Assembly: GCF_000969825.1 (NCBI RefSeq)
Contig: NZ_KQ033920.1
Coordinates: 1,229,672 to 1,293,671 of the forward strand
DNA length: 64,000 bases
Direction: 5' to 3'
Source: Parabacteroides gordonii MS-1 = DSM 23371
Lineage (GTDB): Bacteria; Bacteroidota; Bacteroidia; Bacteroidales; Tannerellaceae
Below the pieces are notes generated by a model. That model saw nothing but the letters and a program-made list of their open reading frames with translations. It searched no databases and was not told the DNA's origin. A program made the translations under genes and the position numbers. Within the stretch, counting starts at the first letter, position 1; the number at the start of each line of letters is the position of its first letter. Shown piece after piece: positions 59,373 through 64,000 of this stretch.

Positions 59373-61751
59373 ATGAATAAAAGATATCAAATATTAAACC
59401 GGATAACTGGCTGGCTACTACTTCTGCTGGTATACAGTCTATCAACCTTATCCTGTTCCGACGAATCGTTTATCGGTGATGAGAACGGCAAGCAGGTAGA
59501 AAACCGGATGCCTGTCCGGCTGACAATTAACACGCCCGCCACCCAAAAACCGGAAACACGTAACATGAACCTGGAGGAACATATAGAGGAAGTACGCATA
59601 TTGGTTCTTTCAAAGCCGGCCGCCGAATCCGAATACCAGTTCCTTTACAGCGTGGAGGGAGCGAATATAAGCTATCCCAACAACCATACGACCACATTCA
59701 CCGCTATGCTCAAATCGTCGGACAATCCAATCAAGCTGATACTAATTACCAATGCCGGTCAAACCATAGCAGAGAAATATCCGGAAGCCGGTGATACAGA
59801 AACCCAAATAAAAGAAAAACTGGTATATCAGTTGGGGAATAGCGACGGCTACCCACAACCGATCACCGGTAGTCTGCCCATGTATGGAGAATACTCGCTC
59901 CCAAAGCTGGAAGCCGGTAAAGTAAATGATGACATACAAATTAGAATGTTGCGCTCCATTGCCAGAGCCGATATATATAATAATGATGCCACAGGACATT
60001 TCCATTTACAAAACGTACAGGTGTTCCGTCCTTATAACAAAATACAGCTTATTCCGGGAAGTACTATCGTCAACAGCAACGGAGGACCGAAAGTCGATAT
60101 ACCTTCCCTACCCGAACAGGCGACCTTCTATCCCGTAGATTTTCCCATGCCACAGCAGGAGACAACATCAGGAGCAACTTCAATCGAACAGATATATCTT
60201 CCGGAAGCCCCGGCCCCGGTAACAGATAAACAAATAAGCGATGCGACCTGTCTTATTGCCGGTGGTATTTATGATGACGGCATCTATCCGGCCCGAACCG
60301 TTTATTACCGGATCGACTTTAAACCTTCCGGCCATCCGTTCGGACAAATCCTGCGGAATCACCGATATATGTTTCTTATACAGAAAGTTTCAACTGCCGG
60401 CTGGGACACACCTGAAGAAGCGGCTGTAAACGCATCTTCCGGTATCATTGCCACCGTCGAATCATGGGATGAACATACGACCGACATGTATTTCGACGGG
60501 GAACATCACTATGGCGTTTCAACCCGTCATCTTAAATTACAATACCGGATGAACTCCAAAGGTGTCATTTATATCGATACAGACCTGACAGGCGAGCTCA
60601 TGCAATGGGTAGATACAGACGGTAACCCCATTGACAATAACGAATTGTCTTCCTCTTTGTCGAGCGCCCGTTTTGAAGTCTCCCTGACCCAGGAAACAGA
60701 TAGCGATAACAATATCCGGAGAGTGATTCAATGTCGTGCCAAGCAGCCGAACAATAGTTACTCCGACTATTCCGAATATATTATGATACATGTAAACCGT
60801 TGGAAGATAATGATAACAATCACTCAATCGGCAAACAGCAGCAGAGACGAAATCATCCATATATTGAGTACCAACGGTATCGGAGGTATCGATTATGCTT
60901 CATCGAGACCTATGAAAGCGATACTCGACAACCATTTTGGTGTCGGAAAAACGATCCAGCTCGGAGGAATAGAATATTCCCAGATCCCTATCACTATCAA
61001 TGAGACTAATTTGCCTTATAGCAAGTTGGTACAACAAGATATTTTAGTACTGGGCTACGACAGCCGGCCTGATTCCGCTTCCGCACGCCGCATCCTGGAC
61101 TGGCTCGGGGCAAGAAAAAACAGAGTACTTGTCATAGGTACCGACTGGAAAGCCCCCGGCATTAACGACAGTAGCGGTAGCGGACGGCCTGAAACAGCCT
61201 ATACAACTAATTACCAGTTACTGAAATTACTGCGGGAAGATGTAACCCCTTATTGGTACAACGGAGCAAACAACGAATCAATCGGTGATACAGGCCCTTT
61301 ACGTTCAGCACTGATTGCCTCATTCGATCCTACTGCTAACAATGACTATTTCTTCCGGACAGGTCCTTTTACAGAATCACTGGCTACAGGGATCACAGAC
61401 TGTGGCTACTGGATAAGCGATGGCATCTGGGGACGTTTGGATGTCCATTCCTCTAACATCATCCCACTCATCCGTTTCAAGAATGTGGTCAAAGACGACG
61501 GCTCCGGCTCACTCCCATCCTACAGTCCCTATCCGGAAGGAGATGGACGGATGATACTGGGAATAGACAAAAAGAAGCGAATCGTTTATGTGGGCGATTC
61601 ACAGATTTTTGAAATAGGCTCGGGAAATGCCGTAAAAAGAAATTCACGGATCGACAACAATGCCGGTGATCTGACTAACGACTATTCGCGAATCATGGCT
61701 AATCTATGGGCTTGGATGATCGAAGAAGTTGTATTAGGAAACAATGAATAA
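59373..61751 (+). CDS. fimbrial tip-like lipoprotein with an unrecognised C-terminal domain
   Basis: A 792-aa lipoprotein (lipobox TLSCSDES) in the third, tip position of the operon. The N-terminal ~370 residues follow the DUF4906/Mfa tip pattern (EVRILVLSKPAAESEYQFLY, MLRSIARADIYNNDATGHF). Residues about 385-480 form a BACON-like beta domain. The last ~300 residues are alpha/beta (DILVLGYDSRPDSASARRIL, NRVLVIGTDWKAPG, KRIVYVGDSQIFEIG), suggesting a flavodoxin or amidotransferase-like fold in an extracellular protein, which I do not recognise. Confidence 0.72.
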   Translation: MNKRYQILNRITGWLLLLLVYSLSTLSCSDESFIGDENGKQVENRMPVRLTINTPATQKPETRNMNLEEHIEEVRILVLSKPAAESEYQFLYSVEGANISYPNNHTTTFTAMLKSSDNPIKLILITNAGQTIAEKYPEAGDTETQIKEKLVYQLGNSDGYPQPITGSLPMYGEYSLPKLEAGKVNDDIQIRMLRSIARADIYNNDATGHFHLQNVQVFRPYNKIQLIPGSTIVNSNGGPKVDIPSLPEQATFYPVDFPMPQQETTSGATSIEQIYLPEAPAPVTDKQISDATCLIAGGIYDDGIYPARTVYYRIDFKPSGHPFGQILRNHRYMFLIQKVSTAGWDTPEEAAVNASSGIIATVESWDEHTTDMYFDGEHHYGVSTRHLKLQYRMNSKGVIYIDTDLTGELMQWVDTDGNPIDNNELSSSLSSARFEVSLTQETDSDNNIRRVIQCRAKQPNNSYSDYSEYIMIHVNRWKIMITITQSANSSRDEIIHILSTNGIGGIDYASSRPMKAILDNHFGVGKTIQLGGIEYSQIPITINETNLPYSKLVQQDILVLGYDSRPDSASARRILDWLGARKNRVLVIGTDWKAPGINDSSGSGRPETAYTTNYQLLKLLREDVTPYWYNGANNESIGDTGPLRSALIASFDPTANNDYFFRTGPFTESLATGITDCGYWISDGIWGRLDVHSSNIIPLIRFKNVVKDDGSGSLPSYSPYPEGDGRMILGIDKKKRIVYVGDSQIFEIGSGNAVKRNSRIDNNAGDLTNDYSRIMANLWAWMIEEVVLGNNE

Positions 61752-61965
61752 CCGTAAATCATAACAAACAAGAAATATGAGTATCCTATTTCAACACAAC
61801 AACAACAATACATACGAATAAGGAGACAAAACAACGATAAAGCCCGTTTTGTCTCCGCATAATACGTCAGCCAGTCATTAAAAAAGACAATTATAGCACC
61901 AAACAAACAAAAATCGATACATACTTTTGTCGAATTCTGATAATTACATAAAACTAAGACACATT

Positions 61966-62829
61966 ATGGGGATACTTTATAAACATGAACATGTTTCCTG
62001 CAACAATTTCCGGTTACCTGCACAACGTACCTTCCAGGTTTTCTATCTTCATCCCGAAGAAAAATGTATGGAACTTGATAATTCCAGATCTATCCTCCTT
62101 TTTATTCTGGAAGGAGAAATTATGTTCAGTAATGACGCTGTCCACAAGCAGATACTACAAAAAGATAATATTGCATTGATACCCGTAGGTAGCCATTATT
62201 CCATCGAAGCAAGAAAAGCAAGTCACATACTCACCTGCCGGTTCAGCGATGATATCAGATTATGCAACCGTATTCATTTTGAATCTTTGTCTAAATACAA
62301 AAAGAGAATAGCTTACAGTCACAACACATTGAAATTCCAAGAAGAAATCCGGATTTTTTTAAATTTACTCAATAGTTATATAGAAGACGGAATCGGCTGT
62401 AAACATCTGCAGGAGCTAAAATTGCAAGAACTTTTTATATTATTCAGGGCTTATTACACAAAAGAACAACTGGCCGCCTTTTTCCATCCGATCCTTAGCC
62501 GGGATACGGATTTCAACCACTTCATTCTATCCAACTATCGGTCGGTGGCAAATGTGGAAGAATTTGCACGTCTGGCTCACATCAGCCTCTCGGCATTCAA
62601 CCGTAAATTCAAAAAACATTTTAATGAACCTGCTTATCAATGGATGCTACAACGTAAAACAGAGGGGGTACTGGAAGATATCCGAAGCACGAACAAATCT
62701 TTCCTGGCGATCTCACTCGACTGGAATTTCTCTTCGCAGGCCCATCTGACTAAGTTCACCAAACAACAATGCGGCCTGTCCCCCTCACAGATTCGGGAAC
62801 AGGCCGCACATGACCTAATATTCGATTAA
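61966..62829 (+). CDS. AraC-family regulator
   Basis: A 287-aa regulator from ATG 61966 (MGILYKHEHVS); a TTG 39 nt upstream is in frame but less likely. An N-terminal cupin-like sensor (about 30-110: ILLFILEGEIMFSNDAVHKQ) precedes a C-terminal double HTH (about 190-280: NVEEFARLAHISLSAFNRKFKKHF, then SSQAHLTKFTKQQCGLSPSQ). It closes the rightward fimbrial cluster and probably regulates it. It ends one base before the dnaB stop on the other strand. Confidence 0.87.
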   Translation: MGILYKHEHVSCNNFRLPAQRTFQVFYLHPEEKCMELDNSRSILLFILEGEIMFSNDAVHKQILQKDNIALIPVGSHYSIEARKASHILTCRFSDDIRLCNRIHFESLSKYKKRIAYSHNTLKFQEEIRIFLNLLNSYIEDGIGCKHLQELKLQELFILFRAYYTKEQLAAFFHPILSRDTDFNHFILSNYRSVANVEEFARLAHISLSAFNRKFKKHFNEPAYQWMLQRKTEGVLEDIRSTNKSFLAISLDWNFSSQAHLTKFTKQQCGLSPSQIREQAAHDLIFD

Positions 62830-64000
62830 TTAAAACGGAACCTCGCTACTACTACCTTGATTCAGGAAGTCTGCTCCGGCCGGCGGTATCGGGGGCAACG
62901 GATCTTCGCTGTTCATATTCGATGAGAACTCGCGCACTGCCACATCTTCATCTATATTCATGAACTTCGCATAATCGCCCTTGAATCGCAGACGCACATC
63001 CCCTGTCGCACCGTTACGATGCTTGGCGATGATGATCTCCGCCAGTCCGACCAGCGAGTTACCACGTTCATCTTCCGTAATCTTATAATATTCAGGACGG
63101 TGGATAAAGCAAACCATATCCGCATCCTGCTCGATCGCTCCCGATTCACGAAGGTCGGCCAGCTGCGGACGCTTTCCTTCGGCTCCCTGACGGCTTTCCA
63201 CACCACGGTTCAACTGCGACAGGGCAATGATCGGGATATTCAACTCCTTCGCTAACCCTTTCAACGAACGGGAGATGGTACTTACCTCCTGCTCACGGCT
63301 ACCGAAAGTCATACCACTTGCATTCATCAACTGAAGGTAGTCGATGATGATACATCTTACCCCATGCTCACGCACCAGACGGCGTGCCTTAGTTCGCAAC
63401 TCAAACACCGAGAGACTGGGCGTATCGTCCACAAAGATCGGGGCGTCATACAGTTCCTTGATCTTGAAGTCGAGCTGTTCCCACTCGTAACTTTCCAGGC
63501 GTCCGCTCTTGATCTTCTCACCCGGTATCTCACAAACGTTCACGATCAGACGGTTTACCAGCTGAACGTTACTCATTTCAAGAGAGAACAGGGCTACAGG
63601 GACGTTATGATTAACCGCCATATTCTTCGCCATAGAAAGCACAAATGCCGTTTTACCCATCGCAGGACGGGCAGCGATAATGATCAGGTCGGAGTTCTGC
63701 CAACCGGAAGTGATCTTATCCAACGCATCGAATCCGGTACGTGTACCGCTCAAACCTTCCTTCTGGTTTGCCGCCTTCTGCAACAACTCCATCGCGTCCT
63801 TGATGACCGGGTTGATCTGGGTAACGTCTTTCTTTACATTACGCTGGGAGATCTCAAACAATTTTCCTTCGGCTTCCTGCATCAGGTCTTCCACGTCGAT
63901 CGTCTCGTCGAACGCCTTTCCCTGGATCATGGCGGTAAAGGAGATCAACTCTCTCGCCAGGTATTTCTGCGCTATGATACGGGCATGGTATTCGATATGC
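62830..64000 (-). CDS. dnaB: replicative DNA helicase DnaB, 5' end outside window
   Basis: The visible 390 codons include the end of the N-terminal domain (HIEYHARIIAQKYLARELIS) and the full RecA-like helicase domain: Walker A ARPAMGKTAFVLSM, VALFSLEMSN, CIIIDYLQLM (Walker B), and IIALSQLNRGVESR. The C-terminus ends in an acidic, Pro-rich tail. The frame is open to the last base, so the start lies beyond. It is an essential chromosomal gene and shows the fimbrial locus is chromosomal. Confidence 0.95.
   Translation of the reverse strand, partial: HIEYHARIIAQKYLARELISFTAMIQGKAFDETIDVEDLMQEAEGKLFEISQRNVKKDVTQINPVIKDAMELLQKAANQKEGLSGTRTGFDALDKITSGWQNSDLIIIAARPAMGKTAFVLSMAKNMAVNHNVPVALFSLEMSNVQLVNRLIVNVCEIPGEKIKSGRLESYEWEQLDFKIKELYDAPIFVDDTPSLSVFELRTKARRLVREHGVRCIIIDYLQLMNASGMTFGSREQEVSTISRSLKGLAKELNIPIIALSQLNRGVESRQGAEGKRPQLADLRESGAIEQDADMVCFIHRPEYYKITEDERGNSLVGLAEIIIAKHRNGATGDVRLRFKGDYAKFMNIDEDVAVREFSSNMNSEDPLPPIPPAGADFLNQGSSSEVPF

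Noticed and set aside
1-64000. CRISPR arrays, rRNA genes and IS transposases
   Set aside because: No regularly spaced repeats of CRISPR size, no rRNA-like stretch and no transposase pattern were found on either strand.

Overview
The window is chromosomal DNA of a gut Bacteroidales bacterium, most likely Parabacteroides or Bacteroides. The evidence is Bacteroidetes-type promoters (TAnnTTTG -7 boxes), FimA/Mfa-type fimbrial operons whose products carry lipoprotein signals, RteC and BfmA/BtgA mobilization proteins, DUF6261, DUF4374 and DUF3876 proteins, and CTnDOT-like tyrosine integrases. Assignments rest on reading motifs and family resemblance by eye; no search was run.

Region 1 (1-7420). 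The 3' part of an RND efflux permease is followed by a small winged-helix protein, a LytS-type histidine kinase and a LytTR response regulator. Next come rteC and an integrase gene that has lost its catalytic C-terminus. These last two look like the decayed end of an older integrative element.

Region 2 (about 7421-37203). This is a second integrative/mobilizable element of about 30 kb, apparently inserted in the 3' end of tRNA-Lys(UUU) (37204-37276). Its intact integrase (35741-36961) sits next to the tRNA. A 14-bp copy of the tRNA 3' end, with a tRNA-type terminator beyond it, lies at 7421-7434. Because the truncated integrase lies just beyond that copy in the same orientation, the two elements appear to be stacked in tandem at one tRNA. 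From left to right the element carries: (a) a defence island with an AbiEi/AbiEii pair, a small unknown protein plus a DUF4917 SIR2-like protein, a four-gene Wadjet/MksBEFG-like SMC system, a HEPN protein of the LA2681 type and a small membrane protein; (b) a mobilization module with relaxase, BfmA/BtgA protein, HTH protein and a candidate oriT; (c) a metal or metallophore acquisition locus with a TetR regulator, Cys-rich protein, ZIP permease, a very short His-rich ORF at 31709-31822, a SAM methyltransferase, a DUF1858 protein, a TonB receptor, a DUF4374 (XusB-like) lipoprotein, an ICMT-like membrane methyltransferase and a YbtP/YbtQ-like ABC pair; (d) HTH and DUF3876 genes, a large structured inverted repeat and the integrase.

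Region 3 (37277-41842) is ordinary chromosome: EttA, a DUF1080 protein, an MscS-type channel and a small conserved-looking protein.

Region 4 (41860-62829) is a large fimbrial locus. A leftward cluster encodes five FimA/Mfa1-like fimbrillins, a FimB/Mfa2-like anchor, a DUF6261 protein, another fimbrillin, a 961-aa probable tip protein and an HU protein. A rightward cluster encodes fimbrillin, anchor and probable tip, followed by an AraC regulator. Between them lie a hybrid histidine kinase/response regulator/AraC protein, an HU protein, and a 309-bp segment bounded by perfect 19-bp inverted repeats with an outward-facing promoter. That segment is a strong candidate for a phase-variable invertible promoter. 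The window ends in dnaB.

The two signals I consider most novel are the His-rich microprotein gene inside the metal operon and the candidate inverton beside the fimbrial regulator. The tandem tRNA-Lys insertion explains how the defence and metal cargo came to be here.
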